Origin: Poa pratensis
Taxonomy: Eukaryota; Streptophyta; Magnoliopsida; Poales; Poaceae
DNA: 64,000 nt
Assembly: GCA_947311845.1 (NCBI GenBank)
Contig: CAMZMU010000034.1
Span: forward strand, 90,028,723 to 90,092,722
Reading direction: 5' to 3'
Part shown: positions 48,501-57,526 of the stretch, in pieces
Layout: every line of letters begins with the position of its first letter
Numbering within the stretch: the stretch's first letter is position 1
The notes under the pieces: model-generated
The model's input: the letters and a program-made list of their open reading frames with translations, nothing else
Database searches by the model: none
Told to the model about the DNA's origin: nothing
Translations under genes and position numbers: made by a program

Positions 48501-49028
48501 TTGCGAGTTCGTCGAACTCAACGTCGTTTGTTTTGTTTCAGAGGAGGACCTCACCGACCTCGAAGGTGGGTTCTTTGTGGACGTCGACGAGTAGTCTGGG
48601 GTTCCCAGGTGGCAGCTTGGGACATCCCGGAATAGCTGGCGCTGGATGTTTATCTGCAGGCCTCTTAGGCCATAATTTGGTTCTTGCTGTGTAGAACAAC
48701 CTAATTTGCTTCCGCTTGTTGTAATGTTGGGTCTGTGACCTCTGGTTGTCATTTGCTATCTTTTCTATTATAAGAGTTGAACTATAATGATTTGTGTCGT
48801 AGAGTCTGTGATGTGCCAGTTGTTCCACAAGTCTTGATCTCTCTATTATGCATTGAGGGTTGTGCCTGTGTTAAGACATCAATCGGGGTGTTGCGTTGCC
48901 GGTGATCAATTCCGAGCAACGCCTGTCAAAGGTTTTGGCCGGGGATTGGTAAACCCGTAACCTCCGGTTGTATCGCTTAACCGGTGACACACAGCATCAC
49001 TGTATAACAGTCAGGTCGGGGCGCTACA
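45550..49028 (+). repeat. Array LTR 4 (3479 bases), outer right
   Basis: It pairs with LTR 3 in diagnostic bases. A CAT/ATC triplet run at about 47070-47090 is two repeats longer than in the other LTRs. It ends CGCTACA and is followed by the target duplication TTGTA. Confidence 0.9.
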
Positions 49029-50406
49029 TTGTAACAACAAGAAATTTAGCTCACTACTTGTGAAACGTTTAATTATTTGAATGTATTAACTTTTTTTAAT
49101 AACTCGGTTAATTATCGTAACCAAAATCAATATATTGCTCGAATGAAAATCTAGTGTTTATTCTGAGTTTTATTCCTAGACTCTATCAGAGGAATTTGAT
49201 CATTGTAGAAATTTGATTCTCCCATCGAGAATTACCTTGTCCGAAAGAAAAATGAAACACCCCATGTTTCAGAATTTACGCTCCATCCATTCAATACCTC
49301 CCTTTCTAAAAGTGAGGTTTTGCATTTGGATTATTTATCATTCGTGGATTCATGTCCTTTTGGATTATTTATCACTAGTAGAAAATGCATTTGATGCTGT
49401 GAATGATTGCCTTTTCCCAACTATATATATATTCAGCCTTTTAAAATGTTCGACATCAACTTGTGCATACAAAACATATCAACAAAAGTGTCTCCGCCCA
49501 CCGTTTCGCATTGTGTTTAGGTGGTTTCACAAGGTTCTGATTTAATTAGACATGCAGTGACAATGGACGAGTTGGCTTTGGCCAATTAATAAATGGTTTT
49601 TAGTTGGGACAAGATATTAGTACAGTAATACAGAAAGGAGATGCAAACATGGGACAAACGTCTTAATTTACCATGCCGGCCGCATCTGAACACCCTGCAT
49701 GATGCATGGCATCCAGTTGGCAAAGTTTTTTCGCTTCTCGTACTCCCAAGAAACTACATTTCCTGATACACAAAGATCGACGACCAGTGTACATATTAGA
49801 AATTCCACCTCTAGCTTAGCCGCCGCTTCATTTCCCGTTTGTTGCCGAGTCGAGCCGCCCGCCGAGGGAGACTCGCTTTGGAATTCACCGGCCGGATCGA
49901 CTTTCTTCCACACCGTATAATAGAAAGTCCAGGTCCGTGCCAGCCAGCCGATGCGACGGGCACGGCGACAACCACGTTTCGGAGTATGCTTTTCCGTGGG
50001 TCCCAGGATAAGGAAACACTAGTTTCTCCCCAGTTGCATACGCTGCTCCTAAAATGACCCACCTCCACTTTGTCCTCCTGCTGGGCCCACGAGTACATAG
50101 TACTCGATCATATGCTACTCTATGATCAGCTACATCCAATCCATCCATCTTAATTTGTTTAATGAATCTGCTAGGTGTAACTGATGTTTTCATCTCGGTG
50201 ACAGATACTATCTTTGCAACAAACACGAATAAATGTTTTTTAAAATAATGAAGCCCTTTATCAAAGAAAAAAAGACGAATGATTGTATTATTTTAGACAG
50301 ATACGAACTACGAAGGACATACAATAGCTTGTGGACCAAGACTAACATCTCTCAAGGCGCCGATAATTCTACCAAATAAAAACGTTCCAGTCTCAGCAAA
50401 TTCCGA
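49029..50406. other. Non-coding region, partly similar to 22.3-24.8 kb
   Basis: After the TTGTA duplication no gene is seen. Blocks at about 49385-49510, 49560-49670 and 49850-49895 resemble 22300-22400, 22715-22850 and 24240-24300, in the same order. Frames at 49668-50226 lie on both strands and have no domains. Confidence 0.55.
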
Positions 50407-51084
50407 CACTACAAGAAAGAGGACCTACGCCGACGGTCATACCCTACGCCGATGGCTTTTTGTCGGAGCCGTCGGCGTAGGCCCCGACGAGGCTAGCCCG
50501 TCAACATGGCCGTCGGCGTAGGATATGCCATCGACATAGATTTGACACAGGGCTAAATCCGTCGGCATAGGTTCACAGGGCAAAGCCGTCGGCATAGGTA
50601 TGATTTTTTTTCTATTTTTCATTAAATATGAAATAATTCATATCTTTAAATCCGTAAATCGAAATTTAACAAATAAAATATCTAAATCGATTAGAAAAAT
50701 GAGAGGAATCCAAATATGACATCCATATCATCTTTTTCACCATGCATATGACTTTTTGCAACATATTTTTGGTACTTGCTAAATAAAAAAAATCATTTTT
50801 GGCACTTAAAAATTTAAAAAAAGTTCAATTTTTTTAAAATTAATTTTTTGGTAAAAATATTTTTGGAAAAAAATATACCGACAACACTGTGTCGACGGCT
50901 TTACCGTCGGTGTAGTGCTATGCCGACGGCTTTTAGTATGCCGACTGCTTTCTGGGCTATGCCTACACGCATGTATGCCGACGAAGCTACGCCGACGGCT
51001 GCCGTCGGCATAGCCTACGCCGACGGCATTCTAGGCTATGCCGACGGCGATAAGCCGTCGGCGTAGCTCCTTATTCCTGTAGTG
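50407..51084. mobile_element. Mini-CACTA (En/Spm-type) element, 678 bp
   Basis: The ends are CACTACAAGAAAGAGG and, reversed, CACTACAGGAATAAGG, with the 3-bp target duplication CGA (50404-50406, 51085-51087). Both ends are crowded with subterminal copies of ACGCCGACGGC in both orientations, and the centre is A/T-rich and non-coding. It cannot move by itself. The subterminal motif is the same as in the large CACTA starting at 59516. Confidence 0.93.
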
Positions 51085-52274
51085 CGACGAAACATCTGCC
51101 TCTGTAACGTGTTGCCAAGCTAGGTAACCCTCTCCTGCCCGGCCGCATGCTCGATAACGTCAGCAGCCTGATGATATTCTATTGATTTAGTTGATGTTTG
51201 GAATCGACGCCGATAATATATATGGAGTAGCTTAAATTTATCTTGGAAGACTAGGTACGTAAATCTACCTAGTTTATATATGTATCAACGATTATTTTTT
51301 GGACTTATCACGGTCAAGTGATGAACTGACGATGGAAACAAACCCTCGGCATACACGTGGACGGAAATGCACAAGGAGGTGCCACGTGGCGAGTATATTG
51401 CTCGTCGGCAAAATTTTCGACGCCGTCAAACATGCATGAGAGCCGTGTGGTCGGCTGTACGCGTGTTGAGCCCGTTTGATGAATACGTGCTATGTGGAAG
51501 CTGTGTTTTTGACACCTGTGGAAGCTAACAGGGACAGGGATACGATAATCTTAAGCGGCGGTTCTGGACGGCTAGCCTGACTAAGCTAAGTGCCTAGGTA
51601 TATGCACACGCTATCACCTAGTTTAAAATTGGTGCTGCACGTCTAGCTAGCAATCTCTTGTCCAGTTTCATGCAGGTACAGTTATTTTGGATAATATCTA
51701 AATCAATCAAGCCGACATGCTCCTCTTCTCCTCGTCACTCGAAGCCAAAATACAAAATCTCACGCAGGTCGATCAACAGTTTACGACAATCTCTCGTTCC
51801 ATATCCCAGGCGCACACACATCGCACACAGAAAAACGACGGAGAAAATGGGTCGTGTGTCTAGAGAAAATTGGGCCATATTCTCGTAAAGGCTGGCAAAC
51901 GAAATGCTGGGCCTTATTTTGTTACGGGTAGGAGCCCGCTTCTTCCAAACCGCAAGGCCCAAACTAGCGTGCACCATGCCGAATTTTTATTGTCCTGACA
52001 AGTGGGACCAGGTCCAAGTCAGCAAATTGACTAAATTTTTGCCACATCAGCACTGACGGGTGGGTCCCACTCGTCAGTTTGCCTGTCAATTCGCGTTTAA
52101 CGAGCGATCTGTGTTTTTTGCGAGCGCTAAAGCAAAATGTCTCGGTTTTTTACGATCTGGCATCATTGTCGCTGTCTTCAGAAGTTTAAGCATCAAAACC
52201 GCGATTTTATACTAACAACTCGGCCATAACCGAGCCATTTTTCTATATGCAGCGCATGCATGAAGAAATTCTAA
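51085..52274. other. Non-coding; contains one copy of a direct repeat also found at 54.0 kb
   Basis: No gene is seen. Bases 51831-51945 match 54021-54160 (shared GGGCCATATTC, GGCAAACGAAATG, GTAGGAGCCCGCTTC). Confidence 0.5.
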
Positions 52275-52754
52275 GGCTGCCCATAGTGGGAGTAACTTAG
52301 CTAGTAACATAGATCTCACCTAAGCAAAAAATCTGGCATGACATGTAATTAATGAGAAGATATGCAAATACAGTAACTTAGCTAGTTACCATCACATCAC
52401 ACTTTTCAAAAGAAAATGAGTCTATAGAGTAATAACTGAGACCAACTATGACACCACTTCTATGTTACTTTGCACTATGAGGATAGTAACATAGCCTAGT
52501 AATATGTGTAGGTTACTACTCCCTCCGTCCTAGTTCACAAGGCATAATCTTTAAAAACTATATGTCCTGTAACACCCCCACCTTCTAGGCACAATTGTGT
52601 TTAATTCCATCTCAATTAGTGGCTTGTTGCCTCCCCCACCAATGCATGCAAGGTTTTAGCCCCAAATATTACCTTGGTCCAAGATATTCGAAAATTATGA
52701 CTTGGATATTAGGACGGAGGGAGTAGTTGAGATTACTCCCCACTATGACTAGTC
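52275..52754. mobile_element. Tourist-type (PIF/Harbinger) MITE
   Basis: Ends GGCTGCCCATAGTGGGAGTAA and, reversed, GACTAGTCATAGTGGGGAGTAA are flanked by the target duplication TAA (52272-52274, 52755-52757). Its 480 bases include a nested Stowaway MITE. The ends resemble those of the Harbinger element at 24996-28154, which may be a relative that could mobilise it. Confidence 0.9.
52519..52723. mobile_element. Stowaway MITE nested in the Tourist element
   Basis: CTCCCTCCGTCC at the left and GGACGGAGGGAG at the right are perfect inverted ends, with TA on both sides (52517-52518, 52724-52725). Confidence 0.92.
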
Positions 52755-53290
52755 TAACCCGTGCACACAACAGCAAAGGAATAGGAAGGAGAGGAAACTG
52801 TCGGTTGATTTCCGTAACTCACGCCAGAATTAACTAGCAATTAATTCAATCGCGTCTAAAATCTCTCTCAATGTGAAACTGCATGATTTTGGAACCGCGC
52901 CGTGTAAACCGTGATGGAGGGAGTAAATCATTCACATCACCTTTTTTAGCCCATCAAATTGTCCACATCATTCTATTTTTTATTGTTTGAAAGATAAGAT
53001 CACACCATGTCTCTATGTACTTACACAAGTAAATCATGTGCAAGTAGGACACCAGAATTAGTTTCGCCTGTAATTGTTTTGCCAATTATTTTAATGAACA
53101 AAATCATATGGCTGTTACTCAAAAGTATGGGCTATTTCTATATGTATCGACTCAAAAAGATACTCAGGTTTCACTTGTTTTATTAAATTTCTTAAAAGAT
53201 ACCCGCTGCAATGTCCGGGTGTCGTTCTAGTTAATTAATACAGCCACGAAGTCCTTCGGGACCTTTCATTGTTAAAAAAAAGAATATGAA
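52755..53290. other. Non-coding 3' flank of the peptide gene
   Basis: No gene is seen. CCTTTCATTGTT followed by eight A (53263-53281) looks like the tail of an old retroposon. Confidence 0.45.
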
Positions 53291-53753
53291 TTACTTAGTG
53301 TTAATGAGAGGGCGGGACGAGGGAGGATTGGTCTTCGTCACCGCTAGGTCTGAGGAAGAAGATTTCTTGCACTCCTCCTTGCAGAAGTCCACATGATGGT
53401 AGCAAATGCCCGTCACGAAACAACAGTAGCAAGAACTCCAACCGATGCGGCAGTTTAAACCACCTCTTCCGGCGCACAGTCCGTTCGGTAACTTTATCTT
53501 CTCATTATCCATGCCTTCCGGGATATGGCCTACGTAACAGAAGCAAAATAAATAATAGACCTAGTGGAAAACTGAATTTGGAAGACGTATTAACCGGTCT
53601 ACAAGGAGTAGTGTCCCTCTTTATCGAAAAAAAAGGAGTAGTGTCCATGTTAATTTGTTATCTGCACTTACACTGTGCATGGGTAGCAAAGCACACGAGA
53701 AGAATCACCAGGAGAACCGTCGATGCATTGAGAGGGGTCGTTTTCTTGTCCAT
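53291..53753 (-). CDS. Secreted cysteine-rich peptide, ESF1/MEG-like (2 exons)
   Basis: Exon 1 is 53753-53672 and exon 2 is 53529-53291, joined by a GT..AG intron in matching phase, giving 106 residues. Exon 1 encodes a signal peptide (MDKKTTPLNAS, then VLLVILLVCFATHA). The mature part has nine cysteines, with the pattern C-x7-C-x6-CYCC-x5-CY-x5-C-x3-C near the centre. This is the layout of the plant EMBRYO SURROUNDING FACTOR 1 / maize MEG1 family, whose members are small secreted signals in seed and endosperm development. A Ser-rich, Pro-rich tail follows. A TATATATA box lies about 80 bases upstream of the ATG. The intron holds a poly(A) micro-insertion. No stop or frameshift was found, so the gene could be functional. 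Family membership is from the cysteine pattern only. Confidence 0.78.
53603..53646 (+). mobile_element. Poly(A)-only micro-insertion in the peptide gene intron
   Basis: AAGGAGTAGTGTCC occurs at 53603-53616 and 53633-53646. Between the copies lie 16 bases, CTCTTTATCG then A6. The perfect 14-base duplication plus A-tail is a retroposition footprint. Confidence 0.75.
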
Positions 53754-53830
53754 GGAGAATATGCAATAGTACATATGCTAAGGAGTAGGCTATGTTTTCT
53801 GATACCAGATGTTCTGTCTCCACACCGTTC

Positions 53831-53840
53831 GTATATATAG
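53831..53840 (-). promoter_or_regulatory. TATA box of the cysteine-rich peptide gene
   Basis: CTATATATAC on the minus strand lies about 80 bases upstream of the ATG at 53753, a suitable distance for a short 5' leader. Confidence 0.6.
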
Positions 53841-54404
53841 GGAGAGGGAGATAGAGAAGGGAAATATGGTGCTATATATAATCCCAGGATATCCGGCCCC
53901 AGAGTCTGAAAATTTATCTGCTATCGCAGCGATAATATATCCTTCGACGTTGCGTATTTCATTTAACAGCAGATCGACGTCATTAGTACTGAAAGATCAT
54001 CTCCTAACAGTGGAAGAAAAAAAAAACGGCAGAGAAAATGCTTCGTGTGTTTCGACTGAACTGGGCCATATTCCTGTAAAGGCCGCCGGGAAGTCGTCAG
54101 TCGTCACGGCAAACGAAATGTTGGGCCTACTTTTGTTACGCGTAGGAGCCCGCTTCCGCCTAATCCGTCGCGGCAGGGAGTCGTCGGAGCCTCGGATGTT
54201 TTGAGGCTTCAGAGCCGGACATGACTCCTCCTCGCCGGTGCGGCGTCGCCAGTCCCGCCGCCGCCTCCCATCGTCACACACGCGCGGCAGCCCTAGACAC
54301 GCGCCGTTCGCCCGCTGCTCCTACTCCAGGTACCCGATGGCTTTCTCACATCGCACGCTCGCTTACTCGTCACGTCCCGCTCAGTGTTTGTGTCTTTGCC
54401 ACTG
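53841..54404. other. Upstream region of the peptide gene with the second copy of a direct repeat
   Basis: Bases 54021-54160 match 51831-51945, with about 24 extra bases in this copy. Frames on both strands at 53997-54514 show no domains. Confidence 0.5.
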
Positions 54405-54660
54405 TGGCTTATTGGGCGAATAGCTCCTGTGCGACGTCGTTGAGGGCAATTGTCCGGCATGCGACGATGTTGGCTGAAATAGCCCTGGTGCGACGTTTGT
54501 TTGCGTGGGAATAGCTCAGACAGGATATGGCCGTTAATTTATTATCCCACGCGGTAAACCCCGTTTGACCGTTCAATGGATAAGTTTATGACAAGTGGGA
54601 CCTCACGCGTGCGTGCTCTGAAGCCGTGATAATAGCTCCGATGCGACAGCTGCATCTGTT
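54405..54660 (-). repeat. Tandem ~30-base units with core GTCGCA-x4-GAGCTATT
   Basis: On the minus strand the units GTCGCACCAGGGCTATT, GTCGCATGCCGGACAATT, GTCGCACAGGAGCTATT and, further off, GTCGCATCGGAGCTATT repeat at roughly 30-base steps. The same units occur in the opposite orientation at 59065-59190. Confidence 0.6.
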
Positions 54661-54743
54661 CATCGTGGGGGAAAAAACTCTGCCACGCGCCGGCGTCCCT
54701 CTGAGCTCACTCCTGTCCTGCCGTCTCGGCTTCTCCGGGCTAG

Positions 54744-55265
54744 ATGGAGCGGCCGATTCGAGCGGTGGCGCGAGAAGAGAAGCGGCAATCGATTCGAGCG
54801 GCGGCGACGCAGGGCTTGCGGTCGCAATGCAAGGTAAGGGCGTCGAGGGTGGATGGAGGTTGGGGTGGTGCGGGTCGCCGGTCGCGGAGGCGACCGGCGG
54901 CCCTATTTGTGACTCGTGCAGCGGCGAGGGACTCGTGCAGCGGAGGCGACCGGCGGCCCTACCGGATTTCGGTGAATCAGGTCTTGAAGCGGGCGTGGAA
55001 GCGCTACGGCATCGACGGTAAGGGTTTTTCGCTCGGCGGTCAATCGCCGCCGATGACGAGACAGAGGTATGCATCGATGCGAAAACTTGATGCGGGCGAC
55101 CAGAGCAGTACGGGCTGGAGCTCATCGAGCAGGGGTACCACATCGAGCAGGAGTTCATCGAGCAGGGGTACCACATCGAGCAGGAGTTCAGCTAGTTCAT
55201 CGAGCCTGGACATCGAAGTAGCTTTGATCCTATGCGAGATGAAGAATCAGCTACAGAGCTGCTAG
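54744..55265 (+). CDS. Possible unrecognised protein, 173 codons (doubtful)
   Basis: The frame MERPIRAVAREEKRQ... is basic in its first half and ends in a Ser/Gly-rich stretch built from a perfect 36-base tandem duplication (about 55118-55190), then SSLDIEVALILCEMKN. No domain is recognised. A second long frame lies antisense at 54586-55176. The segment GCGGAGGCGACCGGCGGCCC is also repeated (about 54885 and 54933). It may be a captured gene fragment or chance. Confidence 0.25.
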   Translation: MERPIRAVAREEKRQSIRAAATQGLRSQCKVRASRVDGGWGGAGRRSRRRPAALFVTRAAARDSCSGGDRRPYRISVNQVLKRAWKRYGIDGKGFSLGGQSPPMTRQRYASMRKLDAGDQSSTGWSSSSRGTTSSRSSSSRGTTSSRSSASSSSLDIEVALILCEMKNQLQSC

Positions 55266-55660
55266 ATGGAGCTGGAAGCTTGAGCTGCATTATGTAGATA
55301 GAAAGTGTAGTGAATTTTGGTAGGGGAGCGTGTGGGGGAGTAATTTTGTGAACTGGGCATGTCGACTGCGTTCTGTCGAACACCCTGGGGGCGTGCTCTG
55401 GACATCCCGATGTTGTCATTCGCACGTTCCGTTGGGTTAAACCTTGTAAAAAATGTAAATTATCGTGTCATCTGTAGAAACAATGTCTTACTTCTTTATT
55501 TAGACTTACCAGAATGATTTACTTCTTCGGAATATTGCTGTAGAGGACGCAGCCGTGCGCAGATCTTTTTTTTTTCGAGAAAAATGAAAAAGTTTCACTG
55601 TGGGCTAGATGAATGGGCCAACTCCATCCAATTAGGCCCAGTAAGTGTAGGAGCCATTTC

Positions 55661-55702
55661 AGCCACTTTTGCTTTTTTTTTTTTTTTTTGAGCCACTTTT
55701 GC
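55661..55702 (-). mobile_element. Poly(A)-only micro-insertion, minus strand
   Basis: AGCCACTTTTGC occurs at 55661-55672 and 55691-55702. The 18 bases between them are 17 T and one G, that is, a poly(A) tract on the minus strand inside a 12-base target duplication. Confidence 0.7.
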
Positions 55703-55814
55703 CTTTTAGTGTAGAATGCTTAGGGGTTTCCAAAATTTAAATATTGCTAGTGTTGCTAGTGTTGCTAGTGTTACCAAAATGTAAACATTTGTAACTATTA
55801 CCTCCAAATGGTGG

Positions 55815-55990
55815 TAGATTTTTCGCAAACAGAGGCATAGCCTAGTGGCAAAGGGTTGATGCTCCCTTTGCCCACCTAAGTTCGAGTCCCCTTGCTCGCA
55901 ATTTAGGTGTTGCACATTATATGTCCTAGTCCAGTAGCTTTGTGGGTCGGGCATCTCACTATTATAGAATTTCTATAATAGTGAGTTGTC
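55815..55990 (+). mobile_element. Candidate tRNA-derived SINE
   Basis: A pol III box A-like TAGCCTAGTGGC (55838-55849) and a box B-like AGTTCGAGTCC (55879-55889) are spaced about 40 bases apart, as in tRNA-derived SINEs. The 5' and 3' ends and a target duplication could not be fixed. It ends near a perfect palindrome at 55955-55985. Confidence 0.5.
55955..55985. repeat. Perfect 15-bp inverted repeat
   Basis: CTCACTATTATAGAA and its exact reverse complement are separated by one base. It could extrude as a hairpin, and may be a terminator-like or excision footprint. Confidence 0.85.
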
Positions 55991-56319
55991 CCATCCATTA
56001 AAATATTGCACTTGGACAAATTCTTTTGAATTTTTGAATATTTTTTATATTTTGATTCAACTTTGAATATTTGAATTCAACTTTGATGTACATGTTATTT
56101 GTACATGTTATTATGTAGTAGGTTGATCTAACTTGGTCATCCCCATTTCTAATCCTGTCATTTTTCACATCGGTTTTCCAAAATGAGCTACAAATGAGCC
56201 CCAAAGGTAGCCCAAACAGCACCATTTCTAATCCTGTCATTTTTTCGACCTTCTCCAAATGATCTCAAACTCTAGGGTTAACATATATTGCACTAATATA
56301 GTGTCCTAGAACAATTTTT

Positions 56320-56745
56320 AACTCAAAACTTGTTTAAAAGTTGGTTTGATTTTAGTTGACCAATTTTTGAAATATTCAAAAAATATTCAAAAAACATCAA
56401 AAAAATGCAAATCCAGTGCACATGGTCTTAGTTTATCATGTACTAACAGCTCCAACTGATAAACAAGGTCTACATACATATTAAACAAGAAATGCTTCAG
56501 TATGGTATGAAATCTCACAACTCAAACTATAGAGTTCATAGTTTGAGATGTGTGATTTCACACCATATTGAAGCATTTCTTGTTTAATATGTGTCTAGAC
56601 CTTGTTTATCAATTGGAGTTGTTAGTATATGACAAACTAAGAACATGTGCACTGGTTTTCCATTTTTTTGATGTTTTTTGAATATTTTATGATTATTTTG
56701 AATTCGGTCAAACCCAAGTTTGACCAACATTTAAACAAGTTTAAA
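56320..56745. repeat. Long hairpin with arms of about 200 bases
   Basis: The sequence reads nearly the same on both strands around an apex at 56521-56547 (CTCAAACTAT / ATAGTTTGAG). Matching arm blocks include AAACAAGAAATGCTTCA, GATAAACAAGGTCTA, CCAGTGCACATG and AACATCAAAAAAATG. It may be a foldback MITE or a source of small RNAs. Confidence 0.8.
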
Positions 56746-56928
56746 ATACCAAAATGAAAAACTAAGCCTGTGTCATTCTTAGTCACACCAAAAGGAAGCT
56801 TTGGTGATTTTTTCAATTTTTTTAAATTTTCAAAACATCAAACCCTCTCTCACTTCCTTGAACTCTCTGCAACTTCGTTCGTGGTAAGTCATTTGTGTGA
56901 AGGATTTCTCATGAAAATACTCATATAC

Positions 56929-57480
56929 CAAGTTTATATTTTTTTTTCATAACTATGTCATGTAAGTAGACAATGTGCGCTGGTTTTATGTTATTTTAAT
57001 TTTTTTGAATTATTTGTGCTGATTTGAATGTTTGGTCAAACTTTGCACAAAATCGTTGACCGACTAAAAATCAAAGTTTATATTTTTTTTGATAACTATG
57101 TCATGTAAGTAGACCATGTGCGCTGGTTTTATATTTATTTGATTTTTTTTGAATTACTTATGCTCAACCCTAGCTCATTCCATCGATATCGTGAACGTGT
57201 GAATGTTGGAATTGAAATGTGGATATAACAAGTTTTATATTTTTAATAGCAACTTAGTTGCATAAGTAGACCATGTGCGCTGGTTGTATGTTGTTTTGAT
57301 TTTTTTTGAATTAGTTGTGCTCAACCCTAGCTCATTCCATCGATAGCTTGAATTGTGTGAATGTTTTTCATTTAACTGTGGATATAACAAGTTTTAATTT
57401 TTTTTAGCAACGTAGTTGCATAAGTAAACAGTGAGCGAAAGTTTCATATTTATTTGATTTTTTCTAAATTATTTATGCTC
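56929..57480 (+). repeat. Degenerate ~157-bp tandem repeats (about four units)
   Basis: Units start near 56929, 57069, 57229 and 57386 with CAAGTTT(T)ATATTTTT. They contain TAAGTAGACCATGTGCGCTGG and, from the second unit on, CAACCCTAGCTCA. The ATGTGC(A/G)CTGG core also ends the right arm of the hairpin at 56644, so the hairpin and the tandem units share an origin. Confidence 0.75.
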
Positions 57481-57495
57481 AACCCTAGCTCACTG

Positions 57496-57526
57496 AAAAC
57501 CCTAAACCCCGGAAACCCTAAACCCC
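57496..57526 (+). promoter_or_regulatory. Two telo-box-like motifs (AAACCCTAAACCCC)
   Basis: Two copies of AAACCCTAAACCCC lie in 31 bases, about 470 bases upstream of the next gene. Plant telo-boxes (AAACCCTA) occur in promoters of growth-related genes. Here they could be promoter elements or a short interstitial telomere-like tract. Confidence 0.4.

Larger units (their letters stand above)
28879..49028 (+). mobile_element. 20.15-kb tandem multimer of a non-autonomous gypsy-type LTR retrotransposon
   Basis: Four LTRs (28879-32342, 34437-37911, 40000-43457, 45550-49028) alternate with three internal domains in one head-to-tail block with a period of 5550-5563 bases. Each LTR starts TGTAACAGCCCAAAG and ends CGCTACA. 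Each internal domain starts with an initiator tRNA-Met primer site (TGGTATCAGAGC) and ends with a purine tract (GTAAGGGGG...). The whole block has a single 5-bp target duplication TTGTA (28874-28878, 49029-49033), and none is found at the inner borders. The purine tract and its preceding CGGGACGAGATTCC resemble Tekay-type chromoviruses. No reverse transcriptase or integrase is present. One insertion followed by unequal recombination between LTRs explains this best. Confidence 0.93.

Noticed and set aside
28879..49028. Tandem array as satellite DNA, gene cluster or CRISPR-like repeat
   Set aside because: Each unit has LTR ends, primer site and purine tract in retrotransposon order, and the array has one integration duplication.
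49668..50226. Frames of 72-113 codons on both strands
   Set aside because: They overlap each other on opposite strands, show no domain and lie in a region that looks like decayed duplicated flank.
55830..55895. tRNA gene
   Set aside because: Box A- and box B-like motifs are present but no cloverleaf or anticodon stem can be folded, so it is listed only as a SINE candidate.
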